A DNA stretch of 24,190 nucleotides from Chara braunii (lineage: Eukaryota; Streptophyta; Charophyceae; Charales; Characeae), in contig BFEA01000565.1 in the NCBI GenBank assembly GCA_003427395.1, positions 805,921 to 830,110 on the forward strand. The letters are read 5' to 3'. The position numbers and the translations under genes are program-made. The notes under the pieces are model-generated. The model was not told where the DNA came from. It worked only from the letters and a program-made list of their open reading frames with translations, and did not search any database. Each line of letters opens with the position of its first letter. The first letter of the stretch is position 1. This document shows positions 10,481 through 20,783 of the stretch, in pieces.

Positions 10481-10957
10481 GGTCTAAATAAAATGACTTC
10501 AAAATTAAGAGGGAAATACCTTACATCACAAAGAACTAAAAAAAAATAATTCAAAAAATAATAATAATATTTAGTTGCCAAAATATTTTTTGCAGGGTTC
10601 GAACCCCTTCAGGTTCGATTTTCAGAGTAACCAAGAAGGCCCCCTCCATGCCCTCTTCAGTAGTCAAGGCCTTAGCTCTATGTAAAAATGAGGAGATAAC
10701 TGCCATCTTCTGTAGCCGAGTCGAGAAAAAACAATAGTTTTGCAAACTTTGAAAGAGATAACCCCCTCCCATGACTGACGCCTGGTCCTTGTGCACTTCG
10801 ACACACGCAACCTTCCCTTCCTCCGGTGCAGTTGTCATAATAAAAGACAACCCAGAAAATCCCAGCAATTGGCCTCAATTTCTCCCATGCTGCGTGCGGG
10901 GGGATGTTTTCGTGAGAGTCCCCAAGCAGGTGGAACCCCACGAATTCTTACGGCACC
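10481..10957. other. Unassigned stretch
   Basis: AT-rich to about 10590, then mixed composition with overlapping short frames (10551-10868 minus, 10771-10989 plus). A perfect palindrome GGGTTCGAACCC lies near 10596 and resembles a Pol III B box, but no A box lies at the expected distance. Confidence 0.4.
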
Positions 10958-11596
10958 CATGGGGCGAGGTCCCACTAGCAACGGGATAGGATAAAAATGA
11001 GTTTGTGGGGCAGTTGAGTGACCCAAATCCTGCCGTGCAGTACTCGTGATCCCACGGTCAGTATTTTACATGTATTACCCAAAAAAGTAAGGAGATCTTT
11101 GTTCCCCTCCCCCTCTCCTTAACACTGGGCATGCCCGTGCAAAGACAACTTCCCGCCAGAATCTTTTCAATCGGTTGGGGGTGTGGCCAACCCCAAACGA
11201 GGTTGAGGTCGGCCTTAGCCCACTGGGTAGAAGATTTTCAACATTTTACTTGCTGTTGTGCAATTATCTCATTGGGTGGAACCCTTCTTCAATCACGGAG
11301 TGTATGGAGGGTGTCAGGATCACTGCTGACAGAAGTCGATTTTATTCCCAAAAAAGGTGGCGGTTACTTTGTTCACTGTTTTTGCAACCACCACCATCAA
11401 ATCTTTTGTGATCTGATGGCTGGGAAGCACTCTAACGTGATTTCCGGTGGGAGGTCTCTGTTTCTTTTTTTTTTTTTGGCCTTTTTCCTGTTTTCTCAGC
11501 CCAGAAATTCGTAATGAACATGTCTGGTCGCTGCCACTCAGTGTCACACTGGATCGGCCACACTCCTATCCGACTGCTAATGGGACCTCGCCCCTG
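10958..11596. mobile_element. Possible non-autonomous element with ~32-bp inverted ends
   Basis: Bases 10958-10990 (GGGGCGAGGTCCCACTAGCA core) match the reverse complement of 11565-11596 with only a few differences. The 575 bases between hold no recognised gene. No target-site duplication was seen, so this may be an inverted duplication rather than a transposon. Confidence 0.45.
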
Positions 11597-11870
11597 CAGT
11601 GTGGCTCCTGCACATGGGAAAAACAGAAAAGGAAAAAGAAAAGAAAAAGGACCCCCGCCCCATGTGCCCGTCCTTTCCCAGACGGAAAAACTAGGACGCC
11701 GCCCTCCCCAAGAAAATCAGGATGCCACCTCCGCAACCCGCCAACCGGAGGCCTCCGCAACCAACCAGCTGTCGGGCGACCAGTCGAACGACCAGTTGTT
11801 GTCACCGTACCCTTGCTGCGCATTTCTTCGCAACCCCTAAGTCATCAAGAAAGTGGAAAAGATAAAGGAT

Positions 11871-12443
11871 CTCGCCACACCTATCCTGAAAACGCGAAAA
11901 AGTTCGGGAGCACTCCCGAACGCGGGAGATGTGAAAAAACCTTTCGAGAGGGCTCGTCGCCACACTGCGGTCTGCAAGGCGGCAGTCTCCAATTGGTCAA
12001 ACGAGGCCCAACATTTTTTGGAGAGCGCAGACGACGGGCCTCGCCACACCACTCTCGAAATGTGCAAAATGAGAATGAACTTCCCGCGAGAACATGGCCA
12101 GCTGCGCCCGCCACTTTTTTTCTTTTTTTTTTTTTAATTATTNCCCGCCACATTTTTGTCTTTTTCACATTTCGAGAGTGATGTGGCGAACCCAGACAAA
12201 ACGGTGGCAGCAGATGGTTGTCGGTCGAGGCGCACTCTCCAGTTTGGGGCCGAAATCGGAGGAGCCTCGGACCACTCCTCAAATCCGGTAGCTTTGCAGG
12301 CGGGGCGATCCACAAAGTCCGAGAGCACTCCCGAGAACCGCATTCTGACCGCTCTCCATATTCTTTCTGACTGCGATTTTCGGGAGTTGGTGTGCCGATG
12401 CCACTTCTCTCCGAATCGCTGTTTTGGAGATAGGTGTGGCGAG
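11871..12443. repeat. Nested palindrome built on CTCGCCACAC words
   Basis: Outer arms: CTCGCCACACCTATC at 11871-11885 and its exact reverse complement at 12429-12443, with looser pairing further in (GAAAACGCGA versus the complement of TCGCTGTTTT). Inner arms: 12042-12064 and 12166-12188, 23 bases with one mismatch, running CGCCACACCACTCTCGAAATGTG. Extra CGCCACA words lie near 11960 and 12146. The inner arm continues into GCAAAATGAGAATGAA, also found at 4-19. An N at 12143 sits inside. The word AAAGATA occurs just outside both ends, but at unequal distances. Confidence 0.65.
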
Positions 12444-12452
12444 GCCCAAAGA

Positions 12453-12467
12453 TACAGTCGGCATTTT
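12453..12467. repeat. Target-site duplication, left copy (LINE)
   Basis: TACAGTCGGCATTTT, identical to 14005-14019. It lies directly against the poly(T) of the minus-strand LINE. Confidence 0.88.
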
Positions 12468-14004
12468 TTTTTTTTTTTTTTTGAGGAAGTCAATATTTTA
12501 TTACCAAGTTGGACAGAGGCCGGGAATCCTCACAAACAACCCGGAAGTCACCCCTGGGACCATTACTTAGAATAGGCTGTGCTGGAAACCGGGTCCAGCG
12601 TCCCCAAAAAAAACAACTAATAACCAACAGCCTGCCAACTAACCATTCAACCTCCAAAAAAAGTAACTTGAAGCACATGAAAAGGTGGAGCAAATAGAAT
12701 CCGACTCCATTTAGTCCTATCTGCCTTAAACTGCCATTTTACTTCAAAATCCACCCCCAAGCGAGTCTAATACGACTCTAAACCAGTTGGCTCACAAATT
12801 CCAAAAGATGCCTCATCATAAAACAATGTATTCCTTTCGTCCCTGCCCCTTCCTTTTTCAAGGAGGCTTCAACCATTGAGCATAGGAAAGCTTTCGATCT
12901 GATGAGACTGAGACTATACTGCTATTCATAGCCCATGTTCGCATAAACCATGGGAAGCCCTTCTTATTACTTTTATGACAGCCCTACCAGTCTGGCAAGA
13001 TTGAACACCGGATATTTCCTTTAATCTGAGACTGTTGCTCCTGAACAGCAATTTTCTTCCCCCTGAAGACTTGGGCATTTCGCTCCCTCCATATTTCTTG
13101 GAAGATGACCCCCCTACATGTCATGGCCACATAGCCCCACGCAGCGCTATATCCTCCTTCCTGCTGTGGCAGAATCCCATATAACGTCCATTCATCCGTC
13201 CATTTCCATGTAGAGCAGATGATAATTTCCCAGATCATCAACCACCACATCCAAATCTCATCAGCTAACGGACAACAAAGCCATAAATGAGAATTATTTT
13301 CCCATCCCCAATCACATCTGCTGCATGTCAAACTCAAGTCCATTCCCTTTTGGTTCAACCAAACTGCTGTGGAGATCACCAGGAAGGATTGTAACCAAAG
13401 TAAGCTCGCATTCTTTTGAGAAGGGAGCCAGGCCAGTATGTTCCAGAATTCCTTCCAGTCCGGTGGGCTGGACAACCCATTCGTTACTTTTTCCAATCTC
13501 CTTGTAGCTGTCAGCATTGGCATCTTTGTTACAAGATTACGCAAGGACCTCATCCCTACTTTAGGCTTATACCGACTGAGCTCAGGTTGGAGAGTTTGGA
13601 AGTAGGGAGCAGGTAGCTGGGTCCTTCCTGATGAAATTCCTGGAAGAGTTTGGAAGGTAGTGGGTCGGAGCAGGTAGCTGGGTCCTTTCTGATGAAATTG
13701 CTGGAAGAGTTTGGAAGGTAGTGGGTCCAGACTTAGTCTCAGGTTGGAGAGTTGAAGAGTGGAGTACTCCAATGCTTCAGGGGGAGCAGGGGACAACTAC
13801 AGTACTTAAGAGAATTGGTGAGAGTATTGTGTCGTCAACTCTCCATTTGCTGGAAGCAAGAGTGAGGGAGTCCACAGTAGGGAAGCAGGTGCTTTTCTTA
13901 GGACCAGCATCTAATTTTCATGTGGAACCCTTGTCTCTCTCCTGGAAAGTTCCTAGTAGATCTGGGCAGGGCTTAGATACATTCCCTCTGGTGGCCTATA
14001 AGCC
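12468..14004 (-). mobile_element. 5'-truncated LINE (non-LTR retrotransposon)
   Basis: The element reads on the minus strand. Its 3' end is a poly(A) tail (poly-T to 12482) with an AATAAA signal at 12497-12502 in plus coordinates. A 3' UTR of about 500 bases follows, then a reverse-transcriptase C-terminus at 12984-13583. It is flanked by a perfect 15-bp target-site duplication. Its length, about 1.5 kb, is far short of a full LINE, and the endonuclease and RT core are missing, so it is 5'-truncated in the usual way for target-primed reverse transcription. A 61-bp tandem duplication (13606-13666 and 13667-13727) lies near the 5' end. Confidence 0.87.
12984..13796 (-). pseudogene. LINE reverse transcriptase C-terminus with zf-RVT domain
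   Basis: A 270-codon open frame. Residues 1-71 lie in tandemly duplicated DNA whose 61-bp period breaks the frame, so they are probably not native. From about residue 72 it reads as a plant LINE tail: PPDWKEFWNILAWLPS (111-126), a zinc-binding pattern C158-x2-C161, H170, C174/C175, then the ending WRERNAQVF (236-244). In plant LINEs the zf-RVT segment follows the RT and connection domains. Here no RT catalytic motifs remain, so the product could not be active. Confidence 0.82.
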
Positions 14005-14019
14005 TACAGTCGGCATTTT
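14005..14019. repeat. Target-site duplication, right copy (LINE)
   Basis: Identical to 12453-12467. Joining the two outer flanks recreates a continuous sequence running into CTACTTTTGTC and poly(T), the probable pre-insertion site. Confidence 0.88.
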
Positions 14020-14049
14020 CTACTTTTGTCTTTTTTTTTTTTTTTTTTT

Positions 14050-14166
14050 CTCAATCACATTGCCCATTTGACGAGTGGCAGAACGAGGCTGCGGCTCCGG
14101 TAATCTATGTTCTTCTCTCAATCACATTGCCCATTTAACGAGTGGCAGAACGAGGCTGCTGCTCCG
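14050..14166. repeat. 50-bp tandem duplication, period 67
   Basis: CTCAATCACATTGCCCATTT... at 14050-14099 recurs at 14117-14166 with two differences. A poly(T) run (about 14031-14049) precedes it. Confidence 0.85.
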
Positions 14167-14170
14167 ATCC

Positions 14171-14240
14171 AGCGGCCTATCTCGATTGGTAAGGCACGCA
14201 AGTGGCATTCAGGAGGTCTTGGGTTCAATCTCCATTTGCC
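14171..14240 (+). mobile_element. tRNA-like head of a SINE
   Basis: An A-box-like TATCTCGATTGG at 14178 and a B box GGTTCAATCTC at 14222 are 44 bases apart, the spacing of a real tRNA. The expected acceptor-stem partner is missing, so it is a tRNA-derived SINE head rather than a tRNA gene. The body probably continues downstream. I could not fix its 3' end and saw no target-site duplication. Confidence 0.6.
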
Positions 14241-14380
14241 TCATGCACCTTCCTGGGCAAGTTTGGCGCCCGCCACCTACCGGTAGAGATAGGCGTTGGT
14301 CCCCCCGGAGTGGCATTCAGCATAGCATAGGGGAGGGGAGGCACAGCGGCTGGCCCATCGAAGAAGCTCGGTCCTGACGT

Positions 14381-14456
14381 TACCGGCTAACCCCTGGCCG
14401 GTATCGCCCACCTGGCACCTCCTGTAGTAGCAGGTATCGCACCTGCTGGTGGGTGC
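14381..14456 (+). other. Two stable stem-loops, possibly SINE body
   Basis: TACCGGC (14381-14387) pairs with GCCGGTA (14397-14403). AGCAGGT (14429-14435) pairs with ACCTGCT (14441-14447) around a 5-base loop, inside a further GCACC/GGTGC stem (14415-14419 and 14452-14456). A weaker GCTGCC/GGCAGC pair lies further on, near 14515-14540. Closely spaced hairpins would fit a structured RNA transcribed from the SINE head upstream. Confidence 0.45.
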
Positions 14457-14852
14457 AGCTCCCGCATGTTCCGTCCTTGGAGGCTTGAGCAGGGGTGTGG
14501 CTACTACGGGCGCTGCCTGCTACCCGCCAGCGGCAGCAGTCTCCCTGGACCACGGACTTGGATTGAAATAAGACTTCCCTGGATGCATCTGAATGCAATT
14601 AAGACCAAATTCGGTCGAACGCGTCCCAGTTTGAGTACTTGTTGCATCTCCCTCTTAGCTCTGTGGATCTCTCCTCCTCTGTCGCCTTCCTGTCCGCATT
14701 TTCCTTCGGCAAGCGGGGAGTATTTCGTTGGGTAAGCTCTTCCTCCTCCTCTCCCTGTCGGCTTTTCTTGCCGTCGGTCCCGTGTCCTGTTCTCGCCCTC
14801 CTTTCTCTTCTCCCCTTCTCTCCCTCCTTTCTCTTCTCTTCCCTCCATCTCC

Positions 14853-14912
14853 TTAACCTTCTGCTCCCTCGGGGGCTCCTCATTAACCTTCTGCTCCCTC
14901 GGGGGCTCCTCC
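14853..14912. repeat. 30-bp tandem duplication in pyrimidine-rich DNA
   Basis: TTAACCTTCTGCTCCCTCGG.. starts at 14853 and again at 14883. The surrounding 14640-14930 is strongly C/T-rich on the plus strand, then 14940-15150 becomes A/G-rich. No gene is recognised from 14560 to 15920. Confidence 0.85.
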
Positions 14913-15924
14913 CTCTTAGTGGCATTGTTCTTCCTTAAAAGCACGCCGAGGACCAAAAAAGCGGAGGAAGCAGGACGATGATTAGGAGCGAGTACGTCGG
15001 GCGGTTGGTGCAAGAGGGGAGAGAGAGGAGTCAAGGGGCGGATAAGGATGAGAAAGCAGCGATCAGGAGGAGGTGAAAAAGGAGGATATGAGGTGAAAGA
15101 GGGGGAGACGGAGGGGAAGTAATCTTAGATGTGAGAGGGGGAGAAGGGGAGATGCGAGATCTGTAGCTATGGTGTCTCTGGCGAGAGCGGTTGCTAGTCA
15201 CCGCCCTGTTCCCGTCGTTTTTTCCTCAGTAGCTATGGTGTTTCATACCATAGCGAAGGGAGTACTACATGCCACCGGTGCCAAGGAAGCCTCAGCTATG
15301 TCGGAATAGCTTACAGAGAAGTGGAGGGCCTCTCTTTGAGATGAAGATGACGATGTCGAACTTCTTCCCGCCGCGTAGGTTGTAGCCGTCGATCTCTCCT
15401 TTGGGAGAATGGGGTCAGGGCAAAGCTACTGCTGCTGCTCTAACAGGGATTGTGTTTGCACTCTTCAAGACGAGAGCAGACACAGGGCATTAGACGTAGC
15501 TGATCACCCCTGTCCGTTAGTCGTTACTCTACTGTGGTGTTGGCATCGCAAGCTACGGAAAGCCACAGTTATCCACGTGCCATTGCCGGAGTTGTTGACG
15601 TCCTAGTATCGGACCATGCTTGACCGGTCATTGATAATGACGATACGCTGCTGTGGTTGGTATAGATTGTTGAGGCTCGTTATTTGTTTTCCTCTCTTTT
15701 CGTTTTCATTCCTTCAAGGTGTAAATCGTTCCTGTCATCTGTTGGTGGTGGAGTGCTGGTTGCCAGTTGTATGGCGGCGGGGTTTCAATCTCTGTTCGAG
15801 CCTCCAATTCCAATTTCTCTGCGTGCGTCTACAAGGGGGAAAGGGCAGCTACGCAGAGGGAGAGGGAGGATCCATTCGCTCTTCTTTTTTCGTTCCTTCT
15901 TTCTCTTTGTTATATATATATCGT

Positions 15925-15952
15925 CACACACACACACACACACACACGCACA

Positions 15953-16033
<81 letters not shown>
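15925..16033. repeat. (CA)n(GA)n compound microsatellite
   Basis: CA tract to about 15970, then GA tract to 16033. Bases 16034-16540 that follow are purine-rich and hold no recognised gene. Confidence 0.95.
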
Positions 16034-16036
<3 letters not shown>

Positions 16037-16539
16037 GCGGGGCGTGTTGCTTTCGGCTGGCCTTTCAGATGGAGAGGAGGGCACGGGTAGGGAAGTGTGT
16101 GTCCTGTCGGCGAGGGGCCACGGCAGCTGAATGCAGCAGCAGAGGAAACGGTGGATGATGACGAGTGCTCCAAAATGCTGTCGGGACAGCAAATTGAAGG
16201 AGGAGAGGAAGGTAGGCCGGGGCCTGCGGTCATGATAATCGAACGAACTCATGGAGAAAGCGGGAGAGAGGATGAGGAAGGGGAAAGTGGAGGAGAGCGA
16301 GAGAGAGGGGATGAGGAAGGAGAGGAGAGAGGGAGCGGCATACTCAGAGAGGGAGGTTTTATCTCGCTGGATGAAAAGGCGATTTAATCAAACGGTTTAT
16401 TAGACCGCCACCCTAGATACCCTGGTTTGGAAACACATCGATCGAACGCTGGAGAAGGCGCGGGTACTGGTGGTACCTCCGTCTGCAGTCCTGCGTTTCT
16501 TCCCCCCTCTCCCATCGTCTTAGCGATCTGTTCTCCCTT

Positions 16540-16540
16540 G

Positions 16541-16612
<72 letters not shown>
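16540..16612. repeat. (GT)n microsatellite
   Basis: A nearly pure GT run of about 35 repeats. Confidence 0.95.
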
Positions 16613-16616
<4 letters not shown>

Positions 16617-16721
16617 GCCAAAGGACCAGCAGACTTACAGTAAGTAGTGAAGACGAGGTTTCCAGGGGTAGTGTATGGCTCTTCCAACCATCGCTGATAG
16701 GTATTTTGATGAAACTTCGCC

Positions 16722-17100
16722 CTCAGCGTAAACAGGGGGAACTGCACCGTCACCATCATCGTCTGTCAAGTTCATCGTCATCGTGCTCTCGTCGTTCATC
16801 ATCATTGGTGTAGTGACTGTAATCATGTTGACGATGCGAGTGTTTAGGTGATTAGGGCGATGATGCGAGTGATTAGGTGATTAGGGCGATGATGCGAGTG
16901 ATTAGGTGATCAGGACGATGATGCGAGTGATTAGGTGATTAGGGCGATGATGCGTGTGATTAGGTGATTAGGGCCTAAACAAGGGGAAACTGCACCGGTA
17001 CCATCATCGTCTCTCATAGTTCATCGTCATCGCTGTCGTCGTTCATCATCATCGTTGTAATCAATGCAATCATGGGGACGATGCGAGTGATTGGGTGATC
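16722..17100. repeat. ~250-bp tandem duplication of CATCATCGTC-rich block
   Basis: The order GTAAACAGGGGGAACTGCACCG..CCATCATCGTCT..TTCATCGTCATCG..GTCGTTCATCATCATTG..GACGATGCGAGTG starts at about 16727 and recurs from about 16976. The 29-bp minisatellite sits between the two copies and appears to have grown from the shared GACGATGCGAGTG..TTAGGTGATT end. Confidence 0.7.
16830..16974. repeat. 29-bp minisatellite, 5 units
   Basis: Units at 16830, 16859, 16888, 16917 and 16946, each close to GATGATGCGAGTGATTAGG plus TGATTAGGGC. Units 2 and 4 are identical; units 1, 3 and 5 differ by one or two bases. Confidence 0.93.
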
Positions 17101-17140
17101 ACATGGTGACGATGATGCCAGTGATTACAGTGATTACAAC

Positions 17141-17188
<48 letters not shown>
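17141..17188. repeat. (GAT)n microsatellite
   Basis: About 16 GAT repeats. Confidence 0.95.
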
Positions 17189-17402
17189 CGACGAGAGCGA
17201 TGATCGCGGACGGCTGTGATCAGCTAATCACAGGCGTCATCGCCATCCCCGGCAGCACAAAGTATTAATCAATCTTTGGTACCGCTATCATTAAGGTAAA
17301 CGCATGTTTATCACTGGCATCATCACCGTAATCGCTGTTATATAAAACCCTCCACTAACATCTGGATGATTAATACAACATCAATCTTCATCATCTCCGT
17401 TA

Positions 17403-17507
17403 CCGTCTTCCCCCGAACACAACGCACTCTCATTTTGGCCGTAGCTGGCCGGAAAAACAACTCGTATACATTCATTTTTAGGGTGCGTTATGTTCGGGGG
17501 AAGACGG
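17403..17507. mobile_element. 105-bp palindromic element, family B, copy 1
   Basis: The ends CCGTCTTCCCCCGAACA and TGTTCGGGGGAAGACGG are exact inverted repeats, and the arms extend to about 27 bases (..AACGCAC / GGTGCGTT). It has TA on the left and CA on the right. The same length and end sequence as copies 2 and 3 show it is a defined unit. Confidence 0.8.
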
Positions 17508-17617
17508 CAGTCATCGTAATCACCACCGTAATCGGCATCATCGCCGCTCCGAGCGAGCCAAAGTATGACAGCTGACGTGTAGCAAGAACGCTAGGATCAC
17601 ATGTTATCGCAAAGCCT

Positions 17618-17690
17618 ACTGTCTTCACACGGATATAATTCTCCCCTGTTATTATCGCTGTATCTAGACTGATAATTGCCCCAGATGCAG
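17618..17690. mobile_element. Family B relic (left half)
   Basis: ACTGTCTTCACACGGATA..TTATTATCGCTGTATCTAGACTG follows the left half of copies 2 and 3, and begins just after a T that would give a TA. The right arm is not recognisable. Confidence 0.55.
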
Positions 17691-17837
17691 GACTTCTCCT
17701 CTTGGACCGGACTCGACTTCCAATGGTCAGCAGAGTCGTTACACACAATAGTATCTTCTTCGGTTAACTTATGGCCGATCTGATCAACTGCTTGCTTCCC
17801 AAAAAATGACAAAAAAAGTGTTCATAGGTCCTCATGT

Positions 17838-17852
17838 AAAACAGCTTCCATC
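17838..17852. repeat. Target-site duplication, left copy (SINE)
   Basis: AAAACAGCTTCCATC, identical to 18071-18085. Confidence 0.8.
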
Positions 17853-17943
17853 GTACCTACCATCTGGCCTAGCTCAGCCCCCCTGGACTGAACTGTTGAA
17901 ATACAGACCTGACCTGAGTTCAAACTTCACTGAAAGCAGACGA

Positions 17944-17978
<35 letters not shown>

Positions 17979-18070
17979 GCAACTGAATTACCTAGGGGGC
18001 CGGTGAGTTGTATGATGGTATTTCAAGGCCGCCGCCTTTCTTGAAAAGAAGAGAAAAGAAAAGGAAAAAA
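17853..18070 (+). mobile_element. SINE-like element with perfect 15-bp target-site duplication
   Basis: A 218-bp insertion. It begins with a tRNA-like head: A-box-like TAGCTCAG at 17870 and B-box-like GAGTTCAAACTTC at 17916, about 46 bases apart. A run of 30 A (17947-17976) lies inside, followed by about 70 bases and a second, AAAAGA-rich tail that meets the right duplication. Removing the insert leaves a continuous sequence, ..TGTAAAACAGCTTCCATC then TGGCGATC. The internal poly(A) followed by a second A-rich tail suggests a composite or dimeric SINE, or a transduced 3' flank. Confidence 0.72.
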
Positions 18071-18324
18071 AAAACAGCTTCCATCTGGCGATCTGATCTC
18101 GTGCTTGTTGATCGCCAGTCCTCTTCTCCACCTCCCTCTTCGTCTTCCTCTTCCTCTTCGACAAACGTGCTTCTATCACATGGCCATTTGCGATATGCCT
18201 TCCTGACTGGTCACACTGGCTGGAATGAGTCTTCTCCTTCTTCCTCCCTTCACGCAAATAGAACGCACGGTCCATTCTTCGACAGTTTGATCATTACCCT
18301 CCTCCTGTCTCTCTCTCTCTCTCA

Positions 18325-18375
18325 CATGCACACGCACCCCACATGCACACACACCCCACATGCACACACACCCCA
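18325..18375. repeat. 17-bp CA-rich minisatellite, ~3 units
   Basis: CATGCACACACACCCCA repeated about three times after a short (CT)n. Bases 18376-18650 and 18690-19020 have no recognised gene. The latter is rich in A runs and, seen from the minus strand, yields only Phe-rich frames. Confidence 0.85.
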
Positions 18376-18657
18376 CACAGAGAGGAACATCGCTTCCCAA
18401 TGGGCTTGGTTTGGCATGCAACCCGTCACTCTAGTACACAGTTACTTACTGCACATCGTTGCCCAATGTGCTTGGAAGGGTCAGGGAACAAGGGCATTTA
18501 CTGGCTTCTATGTGGGCCAGGAAATAAGGGCCCATCGGGTTTTGTACACATTTACTGCTATCTAGATAGCCCAAGCTAGTACCCGAACAAGGGCAAGGGT
18601 ATATACTCACGCTCGCACTTTCAGGAATGAATTTGGATGAAATTCCTGATGTGAGGA

Positions 18658-18680
18658 GGGGGGGGGGGGGGGGGGNGGGG
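18658..18680. repeat. Poly(G) run containing an N
   Basis: 22 G with an N at 18676. The true length is uncertain because this is a scaffold join or an uncallable homopolymer. Confidence 0.9.
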
Positions 18681-19300
18681 AGGAGTAGGTTGTTCGTCGT
18701 TGGGGACATCCGTTAAAAGGATTGGAACGATACAGAGAAGGAAGATGAGCATGGCCGCTGCGCAGCGATGACACGCATAAGTCGAGAAATAGTCCATTGT
18801 AAAAAAAAAAAAAAACAAAAAAAAAAAACAAAAAAAAAAACAGAAATCGGTTGTCTTCGTGCAGGGGAAAAAAAAGAAAGAATGAAAAAAGAACGGCAGA
18901 CGAACACCCAAGAAAGTGGCGGGAAAGGTATAGAATGAAACACAGGGTAAAATAGCTTTCTTTATCTTTTCCTGGACCATTATCAAAAAACAAAAAAAAG
19001 AAAGAAAAAGGAAAATTTTCGATATGCCCCTGAAAGCTCGATTTGTTCTCGGCGTGCCGCTCCAACGGCTGCCCTTGGGGCCTCTGAACTGTCCTGCAAG
19101 GCCCCTGTCAGTGAGGGGCACAACTTTCCAGCATGCCCCTGTGGCCCTTGATGGCACTCGTGGCCCTTCCCCTGGCCCTGGGATGGGGAGCCTCACTGAG
19201 GGCATACTGGAAATTGGGAACCGGTACCCGTAGGGGCATATTGAACATATTTTTGGCTCAAATGACGCCAGGGGTTTTTCGGAAACTTCAGTCGTTGTCC

Positions 19301-19400
19301 GAGGGGCGTGACAGGGTAAGTTGGCCGTCAGAGGGGTACGGCAGGGTAAAAAATTGGCTGTCAGAGGTTCACGCTGTAAGTTGGTCGTCAGAGGTCCACC
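19301..19400. repeat. 30-33-bp tandem repeat, ~3.5 units
   Basis: Units start GAGG at 19301, 19331, 19364 and 19391 with the pattern GAGGGGYRYGRCAGGGTAAGTTGGCCGTCA. Upstream DNA (19020-19300) is rich in related words such as GGGGCAT and GCCCCTG, and the single-copy relative is at 733-830. Confidence 0.75.
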
Positions 19401-19439
19401 TTTCCTCTCGGGTCCATTGCACAAACCTGTCGGATGACT

Positions 19440-20775
19440 AATAAAGAGCAAGAAAGGTAAGAGAAGCCACGGAAGTTAGTGTCTCGGAATTTGCCCTCCA
19501 ATATTTTGTGACCTGTGATGGTTCTTGTCCTTCTGCTGGCTGGAATCTGGGTCTTATCCACCCTGCCTCTGAGTTGTGGCAGTCGTTCCATCGTATGTGA
19601 GAGACATTTATCTCTGCCATTTTGGCCCTTGCAAGCCACACCTTAGTGAATTGCGTCTTCTTCTCTTCTCTGTTGCTCTTCATCGTCTGCCATGGACTGT
19701 CTCGTCTTGTGCCATTTACAAAGGATCTCCGCCTGAATCAAAGCCCTTGTCTCCGCCCAAACCGTCTCCCTTGGAGTTGAGAGTCCCTCAATGGTTCTAC
19801 ACTACAGCACCTTTCCTTCCAGATGGACGAAAGCGTTACCTTTCAGATCATTCCAAACCACGTTTTCTCTGTCTTGTCGAATTGAACTGGGATGTTAGTC
19901 CATAAGAGGAGTTGGATGGGGTGTTCAGGGAGGGGAGTCGAGAAGAGGGAGTCCCAGAGATCTGAGGCCCTCGCCCAATATTCCATCGCCTCTCTACATG
20001 GTATCAGGCAATGTAGCATATCTTCTGGTTCATTTGCTGAACACACTGCGCATAAATCTGAACTGTTAGGGTCATTCTTGCTTCTTCTGATGTGTAGCCA
20101 CAGGTGAACCGGTAGAGCTACGTATGAGATGAGCCATTGGAGGCTTCTGATTTTGACCGGACGAATTGACTTGAATTTTTTCCATGGTATTCGTGGTATA
20201 TCTGATTAGCATCCTGACCTATTAACTTCTGCCATCTGTTCTTGATCGTTGGGTCAGGATCCTTTGTTTCGAGGAGTAGGTTGTAAGCCAGTTTGACTGT
20301 GTATTCTTGAACGGAAACATTAGTTTTGAGGCGTCTATTTCTGTCTGGTGTCCGAGCCCCACTCTGCTGGATCAAATTCCAAGCTCGGAATCGCCGTATC
20401 CGTTCTGAAGATTGTTTTTGGCCATGACCCCAATACTCTGACTTTTCTGAGTACAAAAGGGTTTAGGACTGTTCTTTCCACCTCTTTATTCAGGATAGAT
20501 GGAGAGCCTTGTGTGGAGGGAGTAATTGGGAAGGAGGTGAACACTGCCAGTGTATCCGACCCTTGCTGTTTATGGGAGAATTGATAGGCCCTTGTGGGGG
20601 TTAAATCCTGCACCCTCACTACCCATTCACCCGATTTCCAAGTTGAGCTTTCGCTCAACAACTCCGTCCAGCCTTCTGGGATGCAGTTGATAATGGATTG
20701 TAGATTCTCGTCTCGTCGGTGACATGCGTTGAGCTGGGAGGCAAGTTCCTGTACCGGGCAGCTCTGTTTGAAGGT
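19440..20775 (-). pseudogene. Decayed LINE C-terminal region (older copy)
   Basis: Fragments in different minus-strand frames follow LINE order: GWTELLSESSTWKSGEWV (about 20690-20635) and a linker; SVQEYTVKLAYNLLLE (about 20315-20265), the usual start of the zf-RVT region; a zinc pattern C-AV-C..NEPEDMLHC..C (about 20057-19995); then the tail TKVWLARAKMAE (about 19645-19610). Stops and frameshifts separate them. No poly(A) or target-site duplication was found. It is more decayed than the LINE at 12468-14004, and its residues differ enough to suggest a different LINE lineage. Confidence 0.72.
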
Positions 20776-20783
20776 ATATATGG

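Noticed and set aside
10590-10615. Pol III B box GGTTCGAACCC
   Set aside because: It is a short palindrome with no A box at tRNA-like spacing on either strand.
11447-12181. 244-codon plus-strand frame
   Set aside because: It runs through poly(T), an N and the palindromic repeats, with a low-complexity Lys/Arg stretch and no recognisable domain.
15616-16252. Frames of 150-180 codons over the CA/GA tract
   Set aside because: They overlap in several frames and on both strands, are driven by the microsatellite, and have no domain in the unique parts.
18621-19451. 276-codon minus-strand frame
   Set aside because: A Phe-rich segment comes from A runs and a Pro run comes from the poly(G) containing an N; the rest overlaps the 30-bp tandem repeat.
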